DNA from: Bradyrhizobium erythrophlei
GTDB taxonomy: Bacteria; Pseudomonadota; Alphaproteobacteria; Rhizobiales; Xanthobacteraceae
Assembly: GCF_900129505.1 (NCBI RefSeq)
Contig: NZ_LT670818.1
Span: forward strand, 6,357,001 to 6,421,000
Length of the DNA: 64,000 nt
Direction of reading: 5' to 3'
Position 1 is the first letter of the stretch. The number at the start of each line of letters is the position of its first letter. The notes beneath the pieces are model-generated. The model searched no databases. It saw only the letters and a program-made list of their open reading frames with translations, and was not told where the DNA came from. Below, piece after piece: positions 55,362 to 63,162 of this stretch. Made by a program: the position numbers and the translations under genes.

Positions 55362-56843
55362 ATGGCGGCCGTACAAGAGACCGTCGATCGGGTGCGCCGG
55401 ATCGACGTCGATCAATATCGATATGGATTTGAGACCGTAATCGAGTCCGACAAGGCCCCCAAGGGGCTATCGGAAGATACCGTCCGCTTCATCTCGGCGA
55501 AAAAGAACGAACCGGCCTGGATGCTGGAGTGGCGGTTGGAGGCGTATCGCCGCTGGCTGACCATGACCGAGCCCAAATGGGCGCGCGTCGACTATCCCAG
55601 GATCGATTACCAGGATCTCTATTACTACTCGGCGCCAAAGCCGAAGAAGCAGGTCGCGTCGCTGGACGAGATCGATCCGGAAATCCTCAAGACCTACGAG
55701 AAGCTCGGTATTCCCCTGCGCGAAGTGGAAGTGCTGGAAGGCGTGGTGCGCCCCGAAGGCGAGCGGCGCATCGCGGTCGATGCCGTGTTCGATTCGGTGT
55801 CGGTTGCGACCACCTTCCAGAAGGAGCTCAAGCAGGCCGGCGTGATCTTCATGCCGATCTCGGAGGCAATCCGCGAGCACCCCGAACTCGTGAAGAAGTA
55901 TCTCGGCACCGTGGTGCCGACCTCCGACAATTATTTCGCGACGCTGAATTCGGCTGTCTTCTCCGACGGCTCGTTTGTCTACGTGCCGCCGGGCGTGCGT
56001 TGCCCGATGGAGCTGTCGACCTATTTCCGCATCAACGAACGCAACACCGGCCAGTTCGAGCGCACGCTGATCATCGCCGACAAGGGCGCTTATGTCAGCT
56101 ATCTCGAAGGCTGCACGGCGCCGCAGCGCGACGAGAACCAGCTGCACGCTGCCGTGGTCGAACTGGTGACGCTGGACGACGCCGAGATCAAATATTCGAC
56201 CGTGCAGAACTGGTACCCCGGCAATTCCGAAGGCGTCGGCGGCATCTACAATTTCGTCACCAAACGCGGCGACTGCCGCGGCAACAACTCCAAGATCTCC
56301 TGGACCCAGGTCGAGACGGGATCGGCGATCACCTGGAAATATCCGAGCTGCATCCTGCGCGGCGACAATTCGCGCGGCGAGTTCTACTCGATCGCGATCT
56401 CGAACGGTCACCAGCAGGTCGACAGCGGCACCAAGATGATCCATCTCGGCAAGAACACGACGAGCCGGATCATTTCCAAGGGCATCGCCGCCGGCGTGTC
56501 GCAAAACACCTATCGCGGCCTCGTCACCGCGCACCGCAAGGCCACCGGCGCCCGCAATTTTACCGCCTGCGACTCGCTGCTGATCGGCGACAAATGCGGC
56601 GCCCACACCGTGCCCTATATCGAGGCGAAGAATTCCTCGGCGCTGTTCGAGCACGAGGCAACGACGTCGAAAATTTCCGAGGACGTGCTGTTCTATTGCG
56701 TGCAGCGCGGGCTGAGCCAGGAAGAGGCGGTCGGCCTCGTGGTCAACGGTTTTGTGAAAGACGTGCTGCAGCAACTGCCGATGGAGTTCGCGGTGGAAGC
56801 GCAGAAGCTGATCTCGATCAGCTTGGAAGGCTCGGTTGGATAG
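55362..56843 (+). CDS. sufB: Fe-S cluster scaffold subunit SufB
   Basis: SufB (493 residues) builds new Fe-S clusters in the SufBCD complex. Family text: [101 protein letters not shown] and [20 protein letters not shown] with a probable cluster Cys. ATG 55362 has GGAGG 5 bp upstream. A small dyad (CGCGGT/ACCGCG, 55329-55347) just before the ribosome site might fold in the leader. Confidence 0.98.
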   Translation: MAAVQETVDRVRRIDVDQYRYGFETVIESDKAPKGLSEDTVRFISAKKNEPAWMLEWRLEAYRRWLTMTEPKWARVDYPRIDYQDLYYYSAPKPKKQVASLDEIDPEILKTYEKLGIPLREVEVLEGVVRPEGERRIAVDAVFDSVSVATTFQKELKQAGVIFMPISEAIREHPELVKKYLGTVVPTSDNYFATLNSAVFSDGSFVYVPPGVRCPMELSTYFRINERNTGQFERTLIIADKGAYVSYLEGCTAPQRDENQLHAAVVELVTLDDAEIKYSTVQNWYPGNSEGVGGIYNFVTKRGDCRGNNSKISWTQVETGSAITWKYPSCILRGDNSRGEFYSIAISNGHQQVDSGTKMIHLGKNTTSRIISKGIAAGVSQNTYRGLVTAHRKATGARNFTACDSLLIGDKCGAHTVPYIEAKNSSALFEHEATTSKISEDVLFYCVQRGLSQEEAVGLVVNGFVKDVLQQLPMEFAVEAQKLISISLEGSVG

Positions 56844-56846
56844 GAC

Positions 56847-56944
56847 CTCACCCTGAGGAGGGCGCGAGAGCGCCCGTCTCGAAGGGTGAGAGGAAAGATT
56901 GTCGGCCATGTCCTTCGAGACGCGCCTTCGGCGCTCCTCAGGAC
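56847..56944. repeat. double palindromic repeat between sufB and sufC
   Basis: Two nested hairpins: CTCACCCT...AGGGTGAG (56847-56890, inner GGGCGC-GAGA-GCGCCC) and GTCCTTCGAG...CTCAGGAC (56910-56944, inner GCGC-CTTC-GGCGC). Same family as the element at 61831 (shared GAGGAG, GCGCGA, GTCTCGAAGG). It lies inside the suf operon, so its hairpins will be in the mRNA. Confidence 0.8.
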
Positions 56945-56965
56945 GAGGGAAAACGGAAGAGCATA

Positions 56966-57718
56966 ATGCCCCTACTCGAAGTCAAAAACCTGCAGGTCCG
57001 TGTCGAGGAGCGTGAGATTCTCCATGGGCTTTCGCTCACGGTGAACAAGGGCGAGGTACACGCCATCATGGGGCCGAACGGCTCCGGCAAGTCGACGCTG
57101 AGCCATGTCATCGCGGGCAAGCCGGGCTATGAGGTCACCGGCGGCGAGATCCTCTTCAATGGCGAGGACCTGCTGGAGATGTCGCCCGACGCGCGTGCCG
57201 CCAAGGGCGTGTTCCTCGCGTTCCAGTATCCGGTGGAAATTCCCGGCGTCGCCACCATGACCTTCCTGCGCACGGCGTTGAATGCGCAGCGCAAGGCGCG
57301 CGGCGAGGGCGAGTACTCCACGCCAGACTTCCTGAAGAAGGTTCGCGAGGTCGCCGCAAAACTCAACATTCCGCAGGAAATGCTGCGCCGCGGCGTCAAT
57401 GTCGGGTTCTCCGGCGGCGAGAAGAAGCGCAACGAGATTCTGCAGATGGCGCTGTTCGAACCGAGTCTGTGCATCCTCGACGAGATGGATTCCGGCCTCG
57501 ACATCGACGCGCTCCGAATCGCGGCCGACGGCGTCAATGCGCTGCGCTCGCCGGACCGCGCCATGGTGGTGATCACGCATTATCAGCGGCTGTTGAATTA
57601 CATCCTGCCGGATTTCGTGCACGTGATGTCGAAGGGCCGCGTGGTAAAGAGCGGGAATAAGGAACTGGCGCTGGAGCTCGAGGCTTCCGGCTACGCCCAG
57701 TTCGAAGACGCAGCCTGA
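56966..57718 (+). CDS. sufC: Fe-S assembly ATPase SufC
   Basis: SufC (250 residues) is an ABC-type ATPase that drives shape changes of SufB/SufD. Walker A GPNGSGKST, Q-loop AFQYPVEIPG, signature FSGGEKKRNEI (SufC form), Walker B LCILDEMDSGLD and switch ITHYQRLL. Start ATG 56966 after AACGGAAGAG. It follows the palindromic repeat and is followed by sufD after 23 bp. Confidence 0.98.
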   Translation: MPLLEVKNLQVRVEEREILHGLSLTVNKGEVHAIMGPNGSGKSTLSHVIAGKPGYEVTGGEILFNGEDLLEMSPDARAAKGVFLAFQYPVEIPGVATMTFLRTALNAQRKARGEGEYSTPDFLKKVREVAAKLNIPQEMLRRGVNVGFSGGEKKRNEILQMALFEPSLCILDEMDSGLDIDALRIAADGVNALRSPDRAMVVITHYQRLLNYILPDFVHVMSKGRVVKSGNKELALELEASGYAQFEDAA

Positions 57719-57741
57719 CGCGCTCAAGACGGATTTCTGTG

Positions 57742-59067
57742 ATGAATGTTGCACTGGCAAAGACCGAGATCGGACGCGCGCTAAGCGATGCTTTCGCTGT
57801 CGCGCAGGGCCGGCTGCCGGGTGCCGGCAAGGTCGCCGAGGCGCGCCAACGAGCGTTCGAGGCTTACGAGCGCGCCGGCCTGCCGCACCGGCGGATCGAG
57901 GACTGGAAATACACGGATTTGCGCGTGTTGATGCGCGAGGTGCTGCCGCTTGCGGCTACGCCGGATGCGGCGGCGCTGAAGCGGGCGGCTGCGGCGCTGA
58001 AACTGCATGTGGTCGCCGGCGCGCGCCGGCTGGTGCTGGTGGACGGGGTGTTTGCGCCCAACCTCTCGGAGACTGCGAGCCTCGAAAAGGGAGTCGCGGT
58101 CCGCACGCTGCGCGAGGCGCTGGAGGCCGGCGATACCAATCTGCAGGTGCAGCTGCTCGGGCCGGAAAATCCGGATACCATGGTGGCGCTGAACAGCGCC
58201 ATGATGACCGATGGCGTCGTGATCGAGGTCGCCGACGGTGCCGCGCTGGCGCAGCCTTTGCACATCGTCCATATCGCCAGCGGGGCAACGCCTTCGGCGA
58301 TGTTCACGCGCTCGCTGTTGAAGCTCGGCAAGGCCGCGAGCGCCACGCTAGTGGAGAGTTATATCGCTGCCGACGGCGCGAAAACCTATCAGGTGCACGA
58401 CTCCCTGATCGTGTCCATCGGCGACGGGGCGCGTCTCGACCAGGTTCGTTTGGTCGAGGACAGCCGCGAGGCCTTCAACATCACCTCGAGCCAGGTGACG
58501 CTGGGCGCCAGGGCGCATTACAATACGTTTGGACTCACCAGCGGATCGCTTGTGAGCCGCTACCAGGCAACCATCGCTTTTGCCGGCGAGCATTCCCGCG
58601 TCGAGACCAATGGCGTCAATCTGCTCAACGGCCGCCAGCATGCGGACTCGACGTTGTTTCTCGATCACGCGGTGCCGAACTGCGAGAGCCGCGAGATCTT
58701 CCGCTCGGTGGTCGACGACCGCGGCCATTCGGTATTCCAGGGGCGCATCATCGTTCGCCCCGACGCGCAGAAGACCGACGCCAAGATGATGACTCGGGCG
58801 CTGCTGCTTTCCGACGAGGCGGAAGCCGTCAACAAGCCGGAACTGGAAATCTTTGCCGACGACGTCACCTGCGGCCATGGCGCCACCACCGGCGCACTCG
58901 ACGAGAGCCTGCTGTTCTATCTGCGCGCGCGCGGCCTTCCCGAGAAGGAAGCGCAGTCGCTCTTGATCCAGGCCTTTGTCGGCGAGGCCATCGAATCCAT
59001 CGCCAATGATAATTTACGCGAACTCGCAGTCTCGGCGGCGCAGCGCTGGCTGGCGGCACGGGGATGA
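57742..59067 (+). CDS. sufD: Fe-S cluster assembly protein SufD
   Basis: SufD (441 residues), the non-catalytic beta-helix partner of SufB. RIEDWKYTDLRVLMREVLPL near the N-terminus, then the shared core: NITSSQVTLGARAHYNTFGL, HADSTLFLDHAVPNCESREI, VVDDRGHSVFQGRIIVRPDA, QKTDAKMMTRALLLSDEA, CGHGATTGALDESLLFYLRA. ATG 57742; a GTG at 57739 precedes it directly. Its stop overlaps the sufS start by 4 bp (ATGA). Confidence 0.97.
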   Translation: MNVALAKTEIGRALSDAFAVAQGRLPGAGKVAEARQRAFEAYERAGLPHRRIEDWKYTDLRVLMREVLPLAATPDAAALKRAAAALKLHVVAGARRLVLVDGVFAPNLSETASLEKGVAVRTLREALEAGDTNLQVQLLGPENPDTMVALNSAMMTDGVVIEVADGAALAQPLHIVHIASGATPSAMFTRSLLKLGKAASATLVESYIAADGAKTYQVHDSLIVSIGDGARLDQVRLVEDSREAFNITSSQVTLGARAHYNTFGLTSGSLVSRYQATIAFAGEHSRVETNGVNLLNGRQHADSTLFLDHAVPNCESREIFRSVVDDRGHSVFQGRIIVRPDAQKTDAKMMTRALLLSDEAEAVNKPELEIFADDVTCGHGATTGALDESLLFYLRARGLPEKEAQSLLIQAFVGEAIESIANDNLRELAVSAAQRWLAARG

Positions 59068-60311
59068 GCATGCATCCGGCAGTCCTGAATGGTTCATACG
59101 ACGTGGCGCGGGTGCGGGAGGATTTTCCCGCGCTGGCGCTCGAGGTCTACGGCAAGCCGCTGGTCTATCTCGACAACGCGGCATCCGCGCAGAAGCCCAA
59201 CGCGGTGCTCGAGCGCATGACGGAGGCCTACAAATCCGAATACGCCAACGTGCACCGCGGCCTGCATTACCTCGCCAATGCGGCGACGGAGGCCTATGAG
59301 GGCGGCCGCGCCAAGGTGGCGACATTCCTCAATGCCGCGCGCACCGAGGAGATCATCTTCACCCGCAACGCCACCGAGGCGATCAACCTGGTGGCGTCGT
59401 CCTGGGGCGAGCCCAACATCGGGGAAGGCGACGAGATCGTGCTCTCGATCATGGAGCACCATTCCAACATCGTGCCCTGGCATTTCCTCAGGGAGCGCCA
59501 CGGCGCCGTCATCAAATGGGTCGACGTCGATGACGAAGGCAATTTCCTGATCGAGGAATTCGAGAAGGCGCTGACGTCGCGCACCAAACTGGTGGCGATC
59601 ACGCAGATGTCGAACGCGCTCGGCACCATCGTCCCGGTCAAGGACGTCGTGAAAATCGCGCATTCTCGCGGTATTCCGGTGCTGATCGACGGCAGCCAGG
59701 CCGCCGTGCATCTTGCGATCGACGTGCAAGATATCGACGCCGATTTCTACGTCTGCACCGGTCACAAGCTGTACGGCCCGACCGGCATCGGCGTGCTCTA
59801 TGCCAAGCATCAGCACCTGGTGGCGATGCGCCCCTATAATGGCGGCGGCGAGATGATCCGCGAAGTCGCGCGCGACTGGGTCACCTATGGCGATCCGCCG
59901 CACAAATTCGAGGCAGGCACCCCGGCGATCGTCGAGGCGATCGGGCTGGGGGCTGCGATCGACTACATCAATTCGATCGGCAAGGAGCGCATCGCCGCCC
60001 ACGAGCAGGATCTGTTGACCTATGCGCAGGATCGCCTGCGGGAAATCAATTCGCTGCGCCTGATCGGGACCGCTCGGGCCAAGGGACCGGTGATCTCGTT
60101 CGAGATGAAGGGCGCCCATCCCCACGATGTCGCCACCGTCATCGACCGCCAGGGGATCGCGGTGCGCGCCGGCACCCATTGCGTGATGCCGCTTTTAGAG
60201 CGGTTCAACGTGACGGCGACGTGCCGCGCCTCGTTCGGGATGTATAATACGCGCGAAGAAGTCGACCATCTGGCACAGGCGCTGATCAAGGCGCGGGAAT
60301 TGTTTTCATGA
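59064..60311 (+). CDS. sufS: group II cysteine desulfurase SufS
   Basis: SufS (415 residues) supplies persulfide sulfur to the SufBCD scaffold. VYLDNAASAQKPNAVLERM, NVHRGLHYLANAATEAYEGG, FTRNATEAINLVA, IMEHHSNIVPW, DGSQAAVHLAIDVQDIDADF, PLP-Lys in CTGHKLYGPTGIGVLY, and active Cys in RAGTHCVMPLLERF (group II position). ATGA overlap with sufD and another with sufT imply translational coupling. No sufE or sufU gene follows; the acceptor may be encoded elsewhere. Confidence 0.97.
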   Translation: MSMHPAVLNGSYDVARVREDFPALALEVYGKPLVYLDNAASAQKPNAVLERMTEAYKSEYANVHRGLHYLANAATEAYEGGRAKVATFLNAARTEEIIFTRNATEAINLVASSWGEPNIGEGDEIVLSIMEHHSNIVPWHFLRERHGAVIKWVDVDDEGNFLIEEFEKALTSRTKLVAITQMSNALGTIVPVKDVVKIAHSRGIPVLIDGSQAAVHLAIDVQDIDADFYVCTGHKLYGPTGIGVLYAKHQHLVAMRPYNGGGEMIREVARDWVTYGDPPHKFEAGTPAIVEAIGLGAAIDYINSIGKERIAAHEQDLLTYAQDRLREINSLRLIGTARAKGPVISFEMKGAHPHDVATVIDRQGIAVRAGTHCVMPLLERFNVTATCRASFGMYNTREEVDHLAQALIKARELFS

Positions 60312-60694
60312 CGGACACAGCCGAAGCCAAGAATCTCGAAGTCAAAACCGCCAATATGGAGACGCTTTCGGCGTTGCCGCCGGAGGAGACCGAACGGCTC
60401 GGCGGCGAGATCGTCTCCGCGCTGAAGACGGTGTTCGATCCGGAAATTCCGGCCGACATCTATGAACTCGGCCTGATCTACAAGGTCGACATCAAGGACG
60501 ATCGCAGCGTCGATATCATGATGACGCTGACGACGCCGAATTGTCCGGCGGCCGGTGAATTGCCGACGATGGTGGAGAACGCGGTCGCCAGCGTTCCCGG
60601 CGTCGGCATGGTCAACGTCAATCTGGTCTGGGATCCGGCCTGGACGCCGGACCGGATGACCGACGAGGCGCGCCTCGTCCTCAATATGTGGTGA
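60308..60694 (+). CDS. sufT: SUF system assembly protein SufT (DUF59/MIP18)
   Basis: A 128-residue MIP18-family protein. FDPEIPADIYELGLIYKVDI, MTLTTPNCPAAGELPTMVEN with the single conserved Cys, VPGVGMVNVNLVWDPAWTPD, and RMTDEARLVLNMW at the end. It helps mature or deliver Fe-S clusters, especially under iron-limited or high-demand conditions. The first 30 residues are variable. Overlaps sufS by 4 bp. Confidence 0.95.
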   Translation: MTDTAEAKNLEVKTANMETLSALPPEETERLGGEIVSALKTVFDPEIPADIYELGLIYKVDIKDDRSVDIMMTLTTPNCPAAGELPTMVENAVASVPGVGMVNVNLVWDPAWTPDRMTDEARLVLNMW

Positions 60695-60701
60695 AGCGTC
60701 A

Positions 60702-60749
60702 GAGCATGATCCGAAACAGTGGAAACCGTTTTTCGAAGAGATCATGCTC
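60702..60749. repeat. 48-bp Rhizobiales palindromic repeat between sufT and sufA
   Basis: Perfect 10-bp ends GAGCATGATC (60702-60711) and GATCATGCTC (60740-60749) with a partly matching centre (GAAAC...GTTTTTCGAAGA). I recognise this as the well-known dispersed repeat of Bradyrhizobium and relatives. It separates sufT and sufA by 127 bp and may split or stabilise the operon mRNA. Confidence 0.85.
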
Positions 60750-60821
60750 AAAACTAAAGTGGCGTGGGTTTTGCCTGTTCGAGGGAAATAGCGGCATTGA
60801 TTTGCCATTGGGACTGACCAC

Positions 60822-61232
60822 ATGACTGACATGACACCCGCTTCAACGACACCCGCCTCCAAGCCGAAGCCGCGTCCCCGCCCGCAGGTCATGAAGCTGA
60901 CGGAAGCTGCCGCCCAGCGTGTCGCGGAACTGACGAGACGCGCCGATTCCGAGATCGTCGGCCTGCGCGTTGGCATCAAGAACGGCGGCTGCGCCGGGCA
61001 ATCCTATACGGTCGAATATGCCCACGACATTCGTCCCACCGACGAAGTGGTGGAGGACAAGGGCGTGAAGATCCTGGTCGACCCCAAGGCGGTGCTGTTC
61101 CTGCTGGGGACCGAGATGGACTACAAGGCCGACAAGATGTCGGCGCAGTTCATCTTCAACAACCCGAACCAGACCGGCGCCTGCGGCTGCGGCGAGTCGG
61201 TGCAGCTCACGGCTGCGAAAGTGGATGGCTAG
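60822..61232 (+). CDS. sufA: A-type Fe-S carrier protein (SufA/HesB/IscA family)
   Basis: A 136-residue A-type carrier. A 22-residue Pro/Lys-rich leader (ASTTPASKPKPRPRPQ) precedes the core: MKLTEAAAQRVAELTRRADS, GLRVGIKNGGCAGQSYTVEY with first Cys, and NPNQTGACGCGESVQL with the two C-terminal Cys of the CxC motif. It holds an iron or [2Fe-2S] cluster and passes it to targets. The gene ends the suf cluster, about 130 bp after sufT. Confidence 0.95.
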   Translation: MTDMTPASTTPASKPKPRPRPQVMKLTEAAAQRVAELTRRADSEIVGLRVGIKNGGCAGQSYTVEYAHDIRPTDEVVEDKGVKILVDPKAVLFLLGTEMDYKADKMSAQFIFNNPNQTGACGCGESVQLTAAKVDG

Positions 61233-61249
61233 CGCGGATCCAATCTCCG

Positions 61250-61372
61250 CGTCGTCCCGGTCTTGAGCCGGGACCCATGACCACCGGCGCTTGATTTTGC
61301 GCGAAGTCGTCGATCATAATGCGGTAACGAGAGGCCTCGGTGTGTGGGTCCCGGCTCAAGGCCGGGACGACG
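61250..61372. repeat. 28-bp inverted repeat enclosing a 67-bp spacer
   Basis: Left arm 61250-61277 (starts CGTCGTCCCGG) and right arm 61345-61372 (ends GCCGGGACGACG) are reverse complements with one mismatch over 28 bp. Each arm also has its own small dyad (CCCGGTCTTGAGCCGGG). The type is widespread in Bradyrhizobium intergenic DNA. It lies between sufA and the TfoX-like gene. Confidence 0.85.
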
Positions 61373-61380
61373 TACGAAGC

Positions 61381-61842
61381 ATGAGCGACGCCATGGACCG
61401 CGACTTCCTGATCGATCTGTTCTCGGATTTCGGACCGGTCACGATCCGCCCGATGTTCTCGGGCTTCGGCATTTCGGCCGACGGCATCAACTTCGCGCTG
61501 GCGCTCCGAGCCGGCCTGTATTTCCGTGCCGATGAAGCGACCATTTCGCAATTCGAGGCGGAGGGTTCAAAGCCGTTTCAGTATCAGACGCGAGCCAGGA
61601 CCGTCACGGTGAACTCGTACTGGCAGCTGCCGGCCCGGCTGTTTGACGAGCCGGAAGAGCTGACTGGCTGGGCGAGGGCGGCACTGGCCGCGGCGCAACG
61701 CGCCGCGATCCGCAAGCGTCCGAAGGCGCGCAAGGCGGCGAAGAAGGTCGCAGCTAAGGGCGTCTTGGGCAGCAAAGCGGCGCCTAAGAGGCCTGCTGCA
61801 AGGAAGAAAAAGAGGACGCCAGGAAAAAGGTCCTCATACTGA
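61381..61842 (+). CDS. TfoX/Sxy N-terminal domain protein with Lys/Ala-rich tail
   Basis: A 153-residue protein. Residues 1-105 match the TfoX N-terminal domain (DLFSDFGPVTIRPMFSGFGI, INFALALRAGLYFRADEATI, YWQLPARLFDEPEELTGWAR), found in competence regulators and in stand-alone proteins of unknown role. Residues 108-153 are Lys/Arg/Ala-rich (RKAAKKVAAKGVLGSKAAPK), like histone H1 tails. ATG 61381 lacks a good ribosome site; ATG 61393 is possible. The stop codon lies inside the repeat at 61831. Confidence 0.82.
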   Translation: MSDAMDRDFLIDLFSDFGPVTIRPMFSGFGISADGINFALALRAGLYFRADEATISQFEAEGSKPFQYQTRARTVTVNSYWQLPARLFDEPEELTGWARAALAAAQRAAIRKRPKARKAAKKVAAKGVLGSKAAPKRPAARKKKRTPGKRSSY

Positions 61843-61935
61843 GGAGGCGCGAAGCGCCGTCTCGAAGGATGGCCGCAAACGAGATCGTTGCCTGATGGTT
61901 CGAGGCGCGCGAAGACGCGCTCCTCACCATGAGGG
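61831..61935. repeat. double palindromic repeat, second copy
   Basis: Same family as the element at 56847: CCTCATACTGAGGAGGCGCGAAGCGCCGTCTCGAAGGATGG (nested hairpin, given in two parts: CCTCATACTGAGGAGGCGCG and AAGCGCCGTCTCGAAGGATG) and, after 22 bp, GGTTCGAGGCGCGCGAAGACGCGCTCCTCACC. It overlaps the last codons and stop of the TfoX-like gene and precedes the diguanylate cyclase end. Confidence 0.75.
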
Positions 61936-61962
61936 AGCGGAGCGGGTTTCGCGTTGTAAGAC

Positions 61963-63030
61963 TCAGGCGACCTGGGTGTGATTCTCGGCGGTATATTCCG
62001 GATCGACTTCGCAGATGACGCGGTTGCGGCCGTTGCGCTTGGCGGCGTAGAGGCAGGCGTCGGCGCGCTCGATCAGCGAGTCCGTGTCGTCACCCGGCTT
62101 CAGCATGGAAACGCCGACCGAGATGGTGACGCGACCGAGAATTTCGCCTGTGGATTTCTTTTTCAATTCCTTCGACATCACAGCGCGGCGGATGTGATCG
62201 GCGACCGTCAACGCCTGGCGCAGCGCGGTATTGGGCAGCACGACCGCGAATTCCTCGCCGCCATAACGGGCGGTGATGTCCTGGCCCTTGATGGTCTGCT
62301 TCAGCGACATGCCGACCAGCCGCAACACCTGATCGCCGGTGAGATGGCCGTAGGAGTCGTTGAACGATTTGAAGTGGTCGATGTCGAACATCAGAAGCGA
62401 CAGCGGCTCGCCGCTGGCTTGCGCGCTCTCCACGGCGCTCTCGATCGAGCGATCGAAATATTTGCGGTTGCCGAGCCCGGTGAGCGGATCGGTCAGGCTC
62501 TCGGCCCGGATGGCTTCGAGGCTATGCTGCAGATTGCTGATCTCGTTTTTCGACAACGACAGCCGCTCTTCCAGCGCCTTGTTGGTAACACGCATCTCGT
62601 GGGTGGATTTCACCAGGGTTTCGACGATCGTTTTGACCTGATCGGGTTTCTGGCTGGCCGAAAGATTCCGGCTCGCGCCGCTCAGGGTAGCGTCGTAATT
62701 CGCCGACATTGCGAGCGCTTCGCCGATCAGCGTCATCACCTCGTCGATTTCGCCGATCACCCGCGCGCCCACCTTGTCGATGCGGTCGCTGGTCTTGATC
62801 TGCGACAGATAGGTCTCGTAGATCTGCTCGAGATCGGATTCCGTCAGCTTGCCGTTGCGGGCCAGCGTCTCGTTGATGATCTTGTTGAGGGGCGAATTGT
62901 AGCCGGTCGCGTAGACGTACCAGATTTCATAATTGCGCGGGATGGCGGTCTGCCGGAGGGACTTGATCTGGCCCAACGCGACTTCGGCGAAGGCCAACGT
63001 GCGTTCGTGGTCGTCGAGCACCTTGATCAC
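61963..63030 (-). CDS. diguanylate cyclase (GGDEF) with novel N-terminal region
   Basis: A 355-residue cytoplasmic enzyme that makes cyclic di-GMP from two GTP. The last 165 residues form a GGDEF domain: DPLTGLGNRKYFDRS, LLMFDIDHFKSFNDSYGH (metal Asp), and ARYGGEEFAVVLPN (active GGEEF). The usual inhibitory-site RxxD before it reads KGQD, so product inhibition may be weak. N-terminal about 140 residues are helical (RNYEIWYVYATGYNSPLNKI and GKLTESDLEQIYETYLSQ), of a type often seen before GGDEF in alphaproteobacteria, role unknown; a coiled coil (LEERLSLSKNEISNLQHSLE) joins them. Confidence 0.93.
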   Translation of the reverse strand: MIKVLDDHERTLAFAEVALGQIKSLRQTAIPRNYEIWYVYATGYNSPLNKIINETLARNGKLTESDLEQIYETYLSQIKTSDRIDKVGARVIGEIDEVMTLIGEALAMSANYDATLSGASRNLSASQKPDQVKTIVETLVKSTHEMRVTNKALEERLSLSKNEISNLQHSLEAIRAESLTDPLTGLGNRKYFDRSIESAVESAQASGEPLSLLMFDIDHFKSFNDSYGHLTGDQVLRLVGMSLKQTIKGQDITARYGGEEFAVVLPNTALRQALTVADHIRRAVMSKELKKKSTGEILGRVTISVGVSMLKPGDDTDSLIERADACLYAAKRNGRNRVICEVDPEYTAENHTQVA

Positions 63031-63162
63031 AGATCTCGTCCCCGAAATTGCGGACAGCGCGGCCCGCTTTAGGCAGCAATAATTTTATCATTATCGCCGC
63101 CAAGTTAAGGGAGGAGAATGAACGACCGGTAAACGAGTTCCCGCTGCCGTTTAACGAAGGCT

